Positions 16,033 to 24,589 of a stretch of DNA of 64,000 nt are shown one piece after another. A model generated the notes under the pieces. It was given only the letters and a program-made list of their open reading frames with translations. It did not search any database and had not been told where the DNA came from. The stretch lies in contig JBAYTZ010000002.1 of the NCBI GenBank assembly GCA_041675285.1, forward strand, positions 310,001 to 374,000. The letters are read 5' to 3'. Position 1 is the first letter of the stretch, and each line of letters opens with the position of its first letter. The stretch comes from Candidatus Delongbacteria bacterium (GTDB lineage Bacteria; CAIWAD01). A program made the translations under genes and the position numbers.

Positions 16033-18155
16033 GCGGCGTCCTCCTTTGCGGCTGGTACAGGGGGAGACTTGACGGGCAGGGTCAGCCGGAAGGTGCTGCC
16101 CGCGCCGGGCTCGCTGCTCACGCCCACCTGGCCGCCGTGCATGTCGACGATCACGTTGTGGACCACGGCCAGGCCCTGGCCCGTTCCCTTGCCCACTTCC
16201 TTGGTGGTGAAGAAGGGGGCGAAGATGTGCGGCAGCACGTCCGGCGGGATGCCGCCGCCCGTGTCCGCGATCTCCACCACGAAGGCCTCGTCCGCCAGCC
16301 GGCTGCCGACCCGGATCTCGCCCATGGGCTTGCCGTCGCGGCCGGCGCCGGTCTCGGTGATGGCCTGGGCGGCGTTGAGCAGCAGGTTCAGCAGGGCCTG
16401 ATTCAACTCGGCCACGTGACACACGATGGGCGGCAGGTCCTCCGCCAGCTCCAGGCGAACGGTGGCCACGTGCTTCCACTCGCTGCGTGAGACGGCCAGC
16501 GCGCTCTGCAGCATGTGGTTGAGATCGTTGGTGGAGGTGCCCTGGTGGCCGGGATGGGAGAACTCCTTCATGGCGCGGACGATGCCCGCCACGCGTTCCA
16601 CCCCGTCCTGGCTCTGGGCCAGGGCGTTGGGGATGTCCGCCAGCAGAAAGTCCAGCTCGATCTCCTCGGACTGGGCCAGCAGGGCCGCGGCCTGCTCGCC
16701 CAGCGCGCCCCCTGCCTCGCTGGCGGCGCCCAGCAGGGCGCGCGCGGCCGTCACCCAGGGACAGAGGTTGTCGAAGGCCTCGCGGAAGAAGGTGATGTTG
16801 TCGCCAATGTACTGGGTGGGCGTGTTGATCTCGTGCGCCACCCCGGCGGCCAGCCGGCCCACGGCCTCCAGCGTCTGAGCCTGGCGCAGCTGGCTCTCCA
16901 GCTGGCGCTCCCGGCTCAGGTCGCGCTTTACGGCCACGAAGCGCTGGGCCTCGCCGGCGGCGTTGAGGATCGGGCTGATGATGCAGCTCTCGTAGAGCAG
17001 GCTGCCGTCCTTGCGGCGGTTGATCAGTTCGCCGCGCCAGACCGCGCCTGCCTTCAAGGTGGACCACAGCTGGCGGTAGAAGTCCTGGTCGTGGCGCCCG
17101 CTCTTCAGCAGGCGCGGATTGCGGCCCAGGGCCTCCTGGCGCCGGTAGCCGGTGTTGCGTTCAAAGGCGGGATTCACGTAGAGGATGGTCCCGTCCGCGG
17201 CGCTGATCAGCACGGAATCATCGGAGTGCTCCACCGCCGTGATCAGCAGCCCGCGCTCCTGCTCGGAGCTGCGGCGGTTGAGCACGCTGGCGATGCCGTC
17301 CGTGAGAATGGTGAGCAGGGAGAGGGTCTCGCCCGAGAATTCCACCAGGTGGCCGGGGTTGTCGAAGACCAGGAAGCCCTGTTGCCGGTTGTTGTAGACG
17401 ATGGAGAGAATGACCAGGCTGCTCTGGCGCTGCTCCTGCATCCGCGTGCGCTCGGCCTGGGCCGTGGGCGGAAGGTCCTCCAGGGAGCGGATGAACAGCA
17501 CTTTGCGGGCCGCCAGCTGGGTCACCCACCCTTGATGCGTCGACTCCGGAAGGGTGGTCCGGAGCGGCGCCCGGCCCTCCAACAGCAGGTCCTCGCCGGC
17601 CCAGCTCACGGCCGGCGCGAAGGCCCCGGCCTCGTCGCGCTGGTAGAACGCCGCGCTGGGCGAGCCCAGCACCTCGCCCACCCTGGCCAGCACGTCTCCC
17701 ACGCACTGGCTGAAATCCACGATGGTCACCAGGGAGCGCAGGGATTCCGAGATGGCCAGGGTCAGCCGGGTGCGGGCCTCGTGCAGCAGCTCGCGCTGCT
17801 TGCGCTCGCTGATGTCCCGGATCACACCGCAGGAGCCGATCAGCCGCCGCTGCCCGTCGTGCAGGGGACTGCCGGCGATCAGAAAGGTCCGAACGCGGCC
17901 CAGCGATTCGCGCTGGGTGACTTCGTACACCGTTGAAAGGCCCATGCGCCGGTACTGGCGCTGCTGATCCAGTTGGGAGCTGAGTTCCGGGGAGAAAACC
18001 TCGTCCTGGTGCCGGCCGACCAGTTGGTCCAGGCTACGCCCCAGCAGACGTTCGGCGGAGGCGTTGCAGTAGAGCAGGCGGTCTTCCAGGTCGAAGGCGC
18101 AGACGGGTTCCGCCAGGTCGCTCAGCAGGTCGGAATGCGAGATGGGAGAATGCAC
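16029..18155 (-). CDS. Cytoplasmic PAS-GAF-PAS sensor histidine kinase
   Basis: About 708 residues from GTG 18155, which has TTGAGG upstream; GTG 18161 and a TTG at 18239 are in frame. Order: PAS 1 (about 8-130, ending RDISERKQRE), a GAF-like domain (about 140-300), PAS 2 (VEHSDDSVLISAADGTILYVNPAF, about 315-420), HisKA with H441 in GVAHEINTPTQYIGDN and HATPase (GTGQGLAVVHNV). No membrane helix is seen. The AHEINTP variety of kinase usually works with a separate receiver, here the overlapping HD-like regulator. The PAS 1-GAF half is clearly similar to the orphan sensor at 39071-40006. Confidence 0.87.
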   Translation of the reverse strand: MHSPISHSDLLSDLAEPVCAFDLEDRLLYCNASAERLLGRSLDQLVGRHQDEVFSPELSSQLDQQRQYRRMGLSTVYEVTQRESLGRVRTFLIAGSPLHDGQRRLIGSCGVIRDISERKQRELLHEARTRLTLAISESLRSLVTIVDFSQCVGDVLARVGEVLGSPSAAFYQRDEAGAFAPAVSWAGEDLLLEGRAPLRTTLPESTHQGWVTQLAARKVLFIRSLEDLPPTAQAERTRMQEQRQSSLVILSIVYNNRQQGFLVFDNPGHLVEFSGETLSLLTILTDGIASVLNRRSSEQERGLLITAVEHSDDSVLISAADGTILYVNPAFERNTGYRRQEALGRNPRLLKSGRHDQDFYRQLWSTLKAGAVWRGELINRRKDGSLLYESCIISPILNAAGEAQRFVAVKRDLSRERQLESQLRQAQTLEAVGRLAAGVAHEINTPTQYIGDNITFFREAFDNLCPWVTAARALLGAASEAGGALGEQAAALLAQSEEIELDFLLADIPNALAQSQDGVERVAGIVRAMKEFSHPGHQGTSTNDLNHMLQSALAVSRSEWKHVATVRLELAEDLPPIVCHVAELNQALLNLLLNAAQAITETGAGRDGKPMGEIRVGSRLADEAFVVEIADTGGGIPPDVLPHIFAPFFTTKEVGKGTGQGLAVVHNVIVDMHGGQVGVSSEPGAGSTFRLTLPVKSPPVPAAKEDAA

Positions 18156-18396
18156 ACGCACCTCAAGTGGACTGCCTGGATTGCGAGCGACCTCGGCCCC
18201 GACCCGTGCCGCGGGATCGACCCGGACTGCCCCAGTCAACCCGGGGACCGGCCATGGCGGGGATGCTGTTGCTTATCGTCCAGGTTCGGCCGGGAATCAA
18301 GCTCCGCGCGGGCCGGGCGGCCGGTCAAGTGCCGGTTCCGGCAACCCGATAACAGAAAGGTCTCCTCACCACGACCAGTAGCCCTGCGAGGCGCTC

Positions 18397-18648
18397 ATGG
18401 ACCTGGTTCCCCCCCCGACGCATCCCTTGTGGGTGCAGGTTTTTTCGGGACGGCGCAAGCCGGACCTGCAGTTGCTGGCCACCAAGATCCTGGTGAGCCG
18501 GTTGAGCATGACCTACCAGCAGGATCCCACCCCGGGCACGCTGGAGCAGTGCGTCCAGGACCTGCGCGAGTTCTTCGAGAAGAACCAGGCGTTGCCCAAG
18601 GCCCAGGCCGACCTGCGGGCCATGTTCACGGAAGGAGTCCAGGCATGA
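18397..18648 (+). CDS. Small protein of unknown function, coupled to the next gene
   Basis: 83 residues, ATG 18397 with GCGAGG upstream. The protein is soluble and probably helical (PDLQLLATKILVSRLSMTYQ, then CVQDLREFFEKNQAL). No family is recognised. Its stop overlaps the start of the following gene (ATGA, 18645-18648), so the two products are probably made together and may act together. It lies 241 bases from the divergently read PAS/GAF kinase. Confidence 0.65.
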   Translation: MDLVPPPTHPLWVQVFSGRRKPDLQLLATKILVSRLSMTYQQDPTPGTLEQCVQDLREFFEKNQALPKAQADLRAMFTEGVQA

Positions 18649-19628
18649 ACAGCACCATGCTGACGGTACCCGAGGTGGCGGCCCTGATCCAGGCCGGCCG
18701 CAATCTGCTGCTGGCTGGGGACGAGGGCGCCCTGCGCCGCCTGCCGGCCGGGAACTGGATCGCCGGCACCATTCCCTACTTCATGGCGGAGACCGGCGGG
18801 ATCAGCAGCCGCGAGCTGGTGAATGTCATCGAACTGCCGCAGCAGGCGCTGGAGTGCCGGATCCTCACCCACACGGCCGCCAGCCTGCCCGGGGTGTTCC
18901 TCGAGGCACCGGCGAACGGCTTCACCGTGATCATCCTGCCGGCCTCCAGCCCGGTGCTGCTGGACTTCGCCCTCAAGGCCTCCACCTACCCCGGCTTCGC
19001 CACGCGGCCGCTGGTGGGTTGGGTGTCGGGCATGGCCCTGGACGAGGCCGGCCGCGTCTCGCCCAAGGTCGTGGACGGCCGCGCCCCGCGCTTCCTGGAG
19101 CAGGAGGCCGTGGTCCTGCACCTGACCCTGCCGCCGGAACAGCTGGTGGAGATCGGCATCGTCAATCTCTTCGAACCCGGCGACGGCGCCCTCCTCACCT
19201 TTCCCGCGGACGGCTTCAGCGCCACGGACGTGCTCGTCGACGGCCGGCCCACCAATCTGGCCCGCCACCTGGAGGAGAGCCACTGCAACCTGCAGCTGCC
19301 ACTGGTGGCGAACATGTGCGGCGCCATGCTCAACACCAGCATCAAGGGGATCGACGCGGAAGCCGGCCGGGTGGATTTCTTCGCCCCGGTGTTCAAGGGC
19401 GTGGAGTACCGGATCGCCAAGCCGGTGGGCGACTACGTGCAGATCTTTCTCTCGCACATGCCCGACATCCCGGCCGCGAGCCTGCACTTCTCCTGCAACT
19501 GCATCCTCAACTATCTCTACGCCGACCTGGAGGGCAAGCGCACCAGCCGCTTCACGGGACCCTTTACCTTCGGCGAGGTGGCCTACCAGCTGCTCAACCA
19601 GACCCTGGTCTACCTGACCATCGAATAG
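18645..19628 (+). CDS. Conserved-looking protein of unknown function, kinase-linked
   Basis: 327 residues, ATG 18645 overlapping the previous stop. No family can be named with confidence. Distinct blocks are LPAGNWIAGTIPYFM near residue 42, VANMCGAMLNTSI near 223, and a C-terminal SCNCILNYLYADLEG followed by GEVAYQLLNQTLVYLTIE. The C-terminal layout, with a Cys-containing strand, a short loop and a G-E-A helix, faintly resembles the FIST-C sensory domain, but this is only a guess. No signal peptide or membrane helix. A terminator follows directly. Placement beside a two-component pair and chemoreceptors suggests a signalling role. Confidence 0.7.
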   Translation: MNSTMLTVPEVAALIQAGRNLLLAGDEGALRRLPAGNWIAGTIPYFMAETGGISSRELVNVIELPQQALECRILTHTAASLPGVFLEAPANGFTVIILPASSPVLLDFALKASTYPGFATRPLVGWVSGMALDEAGRVSPKVVDGRAPRFLEQEAVVLHLTLPPEQLVEIGIVNLFEPGDGALLTFPADGFSATDVLVDGRPTNLARHLEESHCNLQLPLVANMCGAMLNTSIKGIDAEAGRVDFFAPVFKGVEYRIAKPVGDYVQIFLSHMPDIPAASLHFSCNCILNYLYADLEGKRTSRFTGPFTFGEVAYQLLNQTLVYLTIE

Positions 19629-19654
19629 CGCGCCCTCTTCAGCCAGTCCACCCG

Positions 19655-19677
19655 GGGGCCGTCGTCGGCCCCTTTTC
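19655..19677 (+). terminator. Intrinsic terminator after the two-gene unknown module
   Basis: The stem GGGGCC (19655-19660) pairs with GGCCCC (19667-19672) over a six-base loop and is followed by TTTTCT. It lies 27 bases after the stop at 19628. Confidence 0.8.
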
Positions 19678-19725
19678 TCATGACTACGTGGCTGACTCAA
19701 CCACGACGTGGGTATGCGTGAAGTC

Positions 19726-19779
19726 TCACCCCCATCCCGTCATTTTCGCGCAGGTGGGGGAAGGACGGGATGGGGGCGA
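19726..19779. repeat. Inverted repeat element (CCCCCATCCCGTC arms)
   Basis: TCACCCCCATCCCGTC (19726-19741) is mirrored by GACGGGATGGGGGCGA (19764-19779), 15 of 16 pairs matching, around a 22-base loop. It lies between two converging genes, between their separate terminators, so it is not needed to explain termination. It may be another dispersed palindromic element. Confidence 0.6.
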
Positions 19780-19800
19780 GTCCCGATCGCAAGTACATGG

Positions 19801-19823
19801 AAACGCCCGCTGGTGGGCGGGCG
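19801..19823 (-). terminator. Terminator of the first chemoreceptor gene
   Basis: CGCCCGC (19804-19810) pairs with GCGGGCG (19817-19823) over a six-base loop; on the minus strand the stem is followed by TTT. It lies 30 bases past the chemoreceptor stop. The hairpin sequence is nearly the same as the one after the second chemoreceptor. Confidence 0.7.
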
Positions 19824-19852
19824 CTTCGCGGTGTGCTGGATCGGAGCCGCGC

Positions 19853-21727
19853 TCAGCCGGCGCGCACCTTGCTCAGGAAGGCCTGCATCTCCGTGGCCAG
19901 GCGGCCGGCGTTGCGGCTGAGTTCCTGGGCCGCGCTCAGCACCTGCCCGGAGGCCGTGCCCGTCTCTTCGGAGGCGGCGTTGAGGTTCTGCACGTTGCTG
20001 CTCACTTCCCGCGTGCCCGTGGCGGCCTGTTCCACGTTGCGCGCGATCTCGTGGGTGGTGGCGCCCTGCTCTTCCATGGCGCCGGCGATGCTGGTGACGA
20101 TCTCGCCGTTCTCGCGGATCACGGCGGAGATCTCGTGGATGCCCTGGGCCGCCAGTTGGGTGTCGTGCTGGATGGCCTGGATCTGGGTGCGGATGTCCTC
20201 CGTGGCCCGCGTGGTTTGGCCGGCCAGGGTCTTGACCTCGTCGGCCACCACGGCGAAGCCCTTGCCCGCCTCGCCGGCCCGGGCCGCCTCGATGGTGGCG
20301 TTCAGGGCCAGCAGGTTGGTCTGGTCGGCCACGCTCTTGATCAGGTCCACCACTTCGCCGATGCGCGTCACGCTCACTGTCAGCTTCTCGACGTTCTGGT
20401 CGGCCTGGGTGCTCTGCTGCACGGCCTTCTCGGCGATCTCGTGGGAGAGCTTGACCTGGCGGTTGATCTCGCCGATGCTGCCGGACAATTCCTCGGTGGC
20501 GGCGGCCACGGCGCCCAGGTTGACGCTGCTCTGCTCGGCGGCGGCGGCCACGCTGGAGGCCTGGGCGCTGGTCTCCTCCGAGAGGGCGGACATGCCCTGG
20601 GCGGTCACCTGCAGCTCCTCGGCGGCGGCGCTGACGGCCTGGACCACCTGGCCCACGCTGGACTCGAAGTCGTCGGCCAATTTCAGGCGGATCCGCTTGC
20701 GCTCCTCGGCCTCCTGGATCTCGCGGGCCTTCTGGGCCTCCTCCATCCGCTTGACCTCGAGGCCGTTCTTCTTGAACACCTCCACGGCCTGGGCCATCTC
20801 GCCCAGTTCGTCGTCGCGCTCCTGGAAGGGCACGTCCAGGTTGTAGTTGCCGCCCGCCAGGGTGGTCATCACCGAGGTCAGGCCCACCACCGGGTCGCTG
20901 ACCCCGTTGCCCATCCGCCGGCCCACCACCAGCACCACGGCGATGCCGCCCACGGCGATCACCAGGAACAGGGTGAGCAGGATGCCCGTGGTGCGGGTCG
21001 CGCTACGCCCCAACTCGTTCTCCACGCGCTCGGCCAGCGGCTCCAGGATGGAGACGGAGTTGCGCATGGTCTCGGTCTTGGCGGCGATTTCCTTGTCCAG
21101 GGTGACGATGGCCTTGAAGTGGGTCTCATATTCGCCGGCCAGTGACTGGATCTGGGGCGAGCCGCCCGCCGTCCGGAGAAGGGCGGCAAAGGCCTTGTCC
21201 CACAGCTGCACGTACTTCTCTTCCTTGCGCAGCAGGTAGTCTTTCTCGTGGCGCCGCAGCTCCATCACGTAGCGCAGGGCCGCGTCGGAGGCCCCCGCCG
21301 CGGTCAGGATCTCCTCGATCTTGATGATGGGAAGGCGCATCTTCCCGCGCAGGCCGGTTTCGATGGTCAGGCCGCGCTGGGTGTGGAGTTCCGCCACCTG
21401 GTTGAAGTCGGCCTTGTAGGCCTTGAGCACGGTGCCCAGGCTGTCGAAGCCCGCCGTGCTGATGTCCTGCGCCAGGTCCAGGTGCGAGGCGATGGCTTCG
21501 TCCACCCGCTGGTTGGTCTGATCCAGGTACTTCGTCTCCAGCCGGGCCTGGAAGTCCCGGTACGCGCCGCGACCCTGCAGCAGCTGGACCACCATCATAT
21601 CCAACTGAGCCGTGCGCTGGCTGGCGGATTTCAACAGGTTGAAACAGACCAGTCCGATGATCGCCACCAGGACGGTGGTGGCCGTCGCCAGAGTGATCAG
21701 GTTTCCCATGCGCTTCTTGATCGTCAT
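19853..21727 (-). CDS. Methyl-accepting chemotaxis protein
   Basis: 624 residues from ATG 21727 (AAAGGGA eight bases upstream); ATG 21745 is in frame but lacks a ribosome site. A first membrane helix (about 9-30) is followed by a helical periplasmic domain of about 220 residues without a Cache pattern, a second helix (GILLTLFLVIAVGGIAVVLV), HAMP and the cytoplasmic signalling domain with the hairpin tip VADQTNLLALNATIEAARAGE. There is no C-terminal CheR-binding pentapeptide. From the HAMP end onward it is nearly identical to the second receptor at 22152-24308, pointing to recent duplication or gene conversion. No che genes are in the window. Confidence 0.92.
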   Translation of the reverse strand: MTIKKRMGNLITLATATTVLVAIIGLVCFNLLKSASQRTAQLDMMVVQLLQGRGAYRDFQARLETKYLDQTNQRVDEAIASHLDLAQDISTAGFDSLGTVLKAYKADFNQVAELHTQRGLTIETGLRGKMRLPIIKIEEILTAAGASDAALRYVMELRRHEKDYLLRKEEKYVQLWDKAFAALLRTAGGSPQIQSLAGEYETHFKAIVTLDKEIAAKTETMRNSVSILEPLAERVENELGRSATRTTGILLTLFLVIAVGGIAVVLVVGRRMGNGVSDPVVGLTSVMTTLAGGNYNLDVPFQERDDELGEMAQAVEVFKKNGLEVKRMEEAQKAREIQEAEERKRIRLKLADDFESSVGQVVQAVSAAAEELQVTAQGMSALSEETSAQASSVAAAAEQSSVNLGAVAAATEELSGSIGEINRQVKLSHEIAEKAVQQSTQADQNVEKLTVSVTRIGEVVDLIKSVADQTNLLALNATIEAARAGEAGKGFAVVADEVKTLAGQTTRATEDIRTQIQAIQHDTQLAAQGIHEISAVIRENGEIVTSIAGAMEEQGATTHEIARNVEQAATGTREVSSNVQNLNAASEETGTASGQVLSAAQELSRNAGRLATEMQAFLSKVRAG

Positions 21728-22151
21728 CCTGAAGTCCCTTTCCATTGCCCGATTGCCAGGTGTCACACGTGGGGGTCGAAGACCCGCGCCGGGGTCCAAT
21801 CAAATCCAGTCGGAACCAGGGGGCGTGCTCGAACCCTTGCCTGACACCAGGTCGTCGGCCTGCGATCCACGGGGCATCAGGAGCGTTGTCGAGCTGGGGG
21901 GGGGGCTTGACATTTGTCAAACTATCGACAGGGTTGAAATTGAACTGAAGCGCCGGTGGCGGGAAAACCAGCAGGGGCCGGGGTCGGCGCAGGGTGCTCC
22001 CGGAGCCGCGCGCGAGAGCTGTTGGAACCCAGCCGCAGACAGGGACGCTGTGCGCCGCTCCGGTTTGCAAAGGTCGGATTGAACCCACTGGGTGAAACAG
22101 GAAGCGCCCGCTGGAGGGCGGGCGCTTCAAAGAATGGCGTGGTGCCGGGCG
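21728..22151. promoter_or_regulatory. 424-base gap upstream of the first chemoreceptor with several repeats
   Basis: No gene is seen. The gap holds, in order: an inverted repeat CCAGGTGTCA (21756-21765) and TGACACCAGG (21842-21851) with one mismatch, placed in the expected leader of the chemoreceptor; a run of ten G (21896-21905); a perfect palindrome TTGACATTTGTCAA (21907-21920); and on the minus strand GTCGATAG (21929-21922), which has weak likeness to a flagellar sigma28 -10 element (GCCGATAA). The terminator of the second chemoreceptor lies at its right end. Together these suggest regulated expression of the receptor, but no site can be assigned with certainty. Confidence 0.45.
22101..22128 (-). 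terminator. Terminator of the second chemoreceptor gene
   Basis: GAAGCGCCCGC (22101-22111) pairs perfectly with GCGGGCGCTTC (22118-22128) over a six-base loop; on the minus strand it is followed by CTGTTT. It lies 23 bases past the stop codon. Confidence 0.75.
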
Positions 22152-24308
22152 TCAGCCTTCGCGCACCTTGACCAGGAAGGCCTGCATCTTGTGGGCCAGC
22201 AGGCCGGCGTTGCGGCTCAGCTCCTGGGCCGCGCTCAGCACCTGACCCGAGGCCGAACCCGTTTCTTCGGCGGCGGCGTTGAGGTTCTGCACGTTGCTGC
22301 TGACCTCCTTGGTGCCCGTGGCGGCCTGTTCCACGTTGCGCGCGATCTCGTGGGTGGTGGCGCCCTGTTCCTCCATGGCGCCGGCGATGCTGGTGACGAT
22401 CTCGCCGTTCTGCTGGATCACGTTGGAGATGCCGTGGATGCTCTGGGCCGCCAGCTGGGTGTCGTGCTGGATGGCCAGGATCTGGGTGCGGATGTCCTCC
22501 GTGGCCCGCGTGGTCTGGCCGGCCAGAGTCTTGACCTCGTCGGCCACCACGGCGAAGCCCTTGCCCGCCTCGCCGGCCCGGGCCGCTTCGATGGTGGCGT
22601 TCAGGGCCAGCAGGTTGGTCTGGTCGGCCACGCTCTTGATCAGATCCACCACCTCGCCGATGCGTGTCACGCTCACCGTCAGCTTCTCGACGTTCTGGTC
22701 GGCCACCCCGCTGGCGGAGACGGCCTGCTCGGCGATCTCGCTGGAGAGCTTGACCTGGCGGTTGATCTCGCCGATGCTGCTGGAGAGTTCCTCGGTGGCG
22801 GCGGCCACGGCGCCCAGGTTGACGCTGCTCTGCTCGGCGGCGGCGGCCACGCTGGCGGCCTGGGCGCTGGTCTCCTCGCTGAGGGCGGACATGCCCTGGG
22901 CGGTCACCTGCAGCTCCTCGGCGGCGGCGCTGACGGCTTGGACCACCTGGCCCACGCTGGATTCGAAATCGTCGGCCAGTTGCAGGCGGATCCGCTTGCG
23001 CTCCCCGGCCTCCCGGGCCTCGCGCTCCTTCTGGGCGGCCTCCAGCCGGCGCACCTCCAGCCCGTTCTGCTTGAAGACCTCCACGGCCTGGGCCATCACG
23101 CCCAGTTCGTCGGCGCGGGTGGTGCCGGGAATCTCGATCTCCAGCTGCCCGTCGGCCAACGTGGTCATGGTGTTCGTCAGGCCCACGATGGGCTGGGTGA
23201 TGCTCTGGGCGATGCGCCGGCCGCCCACCAGCAGCAGGCCACCGGTCACCAGCACGACCAGGGCGATGATCAGGGCCAGGCGGCGGACGGGCTCGGACAC
23301 CTCGTCCCGGTCGATCTCCACCAGCAGGGCCCACTTGGCGCCCAGGAATTCCACCGGCCCGTAGGCGCTCTCCACGTGGGCGCCGCGGTAGTCGGCCACT
23401 TCCTTCACGCCGGTTTTCGCCGCCAGCCCGTCCAGCGCGCTGGCCGACTCCACCTTCTGCTTGAGGATGGAGGATTCGCCGGCCTTCAGGAAGCGGCTGT
23501 CGCTGTGCATGAAGTGATCCTCGCCCACCAGGTAGCTCTCGCCGGTCCTGCCCAGGCCGGCGCTGTCGTTGAGCACCTTGGCGATCTGGTTGGAGGGGAT
23601 CTGGATCGCCAGGACGCCCAGCAGCCGGCCGTCGGGCGCCAGAACGGGCGCGGCCATGAAGGCGGCCGGCGCGCCGGCCGAGGGGGCGTAGGCTTCGAAG
23701 GTCGAGAAGGTGACGAAGTCCTTGACGGGATTGGCCAGAACGGCCTGCACGGCCCGGCCCAGGCCGGTGAGCGCGCCGCTGCCCGAGACCACGTTGCTGG
23801 CGTAGTCCGTCTCCTTGGCCACTGTGAACACCACGTCGCCCGCCGGGCTGATCAGGAACAGGTCGTAGTAGCCGTTGCGCTGGACGATGTCGCGCATCAT
23901 CGGGTTGGCCTTGGCGTGCGCGGCCGAGTAGGCGGAGCCGTCCCCGGCGTCCGACAGCTTGTCGCGCTCCCCGACGGGATGCGGATTGTTGGTCAGATAG
24001 AGGGCGGTGGCCCGGGCGGCCGCATCGCCGCCCCAGCCGGCCCAGGCCTGGCTGAGATTGTCGAGGTTCTCGATCATCTTGGCCCGGCCCGCCGACACCT
24101 GCAGGTCCTTGGTCAGCGTGGTGAACAGGGTCTGGAGGCCCGTGGTGCGGGCACTGTGGGCGGCCAGCAGCAGGTCGTCGGCGGAATCGTTCAGGGCCGC
24201 GCTGGCCAGGAAGTAGGAAATGGCGCCCACCAGCAGGGCGGTGACCAGGGCCGGCACGAAGATGGCCAGGGGCAGGCGTTTGGCAATGGTCATGTTCTGA
24301 AACGACAT
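22152..24308 (-). CDS. Methyl-accepting chemotaxis protein with double-Cache sensor
   Basis: 718 residues from ATG 24308, which follows GGAGGAG at good spacing. The first membrane helix is about residues 12-35 (LPLAIFVPALVTALLVGAISYF). The roughly 290-residue periplasmic region has the dCache look: LFLISPAGDVVFTV, then LAIQIPSNQI and GESYLVGEDHFMHSDSRF. The second helix (LALIIALVVLVTGGLLLVGG) leads to HAMP and a signalling domain with the tip motif DQTNLLALNATIEAARAGE. It should bind small molecules in the periplasm and control CheA. Its signalling half is almost the same as that of the neighbouring receptor while the sensor half differs. Confidence 0.93.
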   Translation of the reverse strand: MSFQNMTIAKRLPLAIFVPALVTALLVGAISYFLASAALNDSADDLLLAAHSARTTGLQTLFTTLTKDLQVSAGRAKMIENLDNLSQAWAGWGGDAAARATALYLTNNPHPVGERDKLSDAGDGSAYSAAHAKANPMMRDIVQRNGYYDLFLISPAGDVVFTVAKETDYASNVVSGSGALTGLGRAVQAVLANPVKDFVTFSTFEAYAPSAGAPAAFMAAPVLAPDGRLLGVLAIQIPSNQIAKVLNDSAGLGRTGESYLVGEDHFMHSDSRFLKAGESSILKQKVESASALDGLAAKTGVKEVADYRGAHVESAYGPVEFLGAKWALLVEIDRDEVSEPVRRLALIIALVVLVTGGLLLVGGRRIAQSITQPIVGLTNTMTTLADGQLEIEIPGTTRADELGVMAQAVEVFKQNGLEVRRLEAAQKEREAREAGERKRIRLQLADDFESSVGQVVQAVSAAAEELQVTAQGMSALSEETSAQAASVAAAAEQSSVNLGAVAAATEELSSSIGEINRQVKLSSEIAEQAVSASGVADQNVEKLTVSVTRIGEVVDLIKSVADQTNLLALNATIEAARAGEAGKGFAVVADEVKTLAGQTTRATEDIRTQILAIQHDTQLAAQSIHGISNVIQQNGEIVTSIAGAMEEQGATTHEIARNVEQAATGTKEVSSNVQNLNAAAEETGSASGQVLSAAQELSRNAGLLAHKMQAFLVKVREG

Positions 24309-24480
24309 GTGGAACTCCTCCAATTACCGGGAGCTTGGGGACGAGTCCTGCTATCGGATCGGCGTCTCGTCGTCTGCAGAGGAAATCTGAATTTTCATTC
24401 ACGATGGCGGCCCGCCGTTTGACGTGGGGTTGGGCGGCGGGTCAGTCGGCTTGCGGCCAGCCCGATGACGGGCGGCATTT

Positions 24481-24513
24481 CTAAGACGCAGCTAACCGGG
24501 GCCTAACATGGCG
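24481..24513 (+). promoter_or_regulatory. Pho-box-like site: three 11-bp phased CTAA(C/G) repeats
   Basis: CTAAG starts at 24481, CTAAC at 24492 and CTAAC at 24503, exactly 11 bases apart each time. Direct 7-mers spaced 11 bases are the architecture of binding sites for PhoB/PhoP-type response regulators, here 76 bases upstream of pstS. The sequence is not the enterobacterial CTGTCAT, so the assignment rests on spacing and position. The rest of the 281-base gap between the chemoreceptor and pstS shows no gene. Confidence 0.6.
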
Positions 24514-24589
24514 GGCCGATCTTTTGGGCAACCCCGCGGGATCCTTCGCCGGGTTCGGAGTCGATCCAGACAAACTCAGGAGACCGAAC

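Noticed and set aside
21922..24402. Large open frames (776-826 codons) in other frames across the second chemoreceptor
   Set aside because: They are repeats of Gly/Arg/Gln without domain patterns; the receptor frame has membrane helices and the conserved signalling tip.
24481..24513. Riboswitch or rho-independent structure upstream of pstS
   Set aside because: The repeats are direct and 11-phased, with no stable hairpin and no known aptamer pattern.
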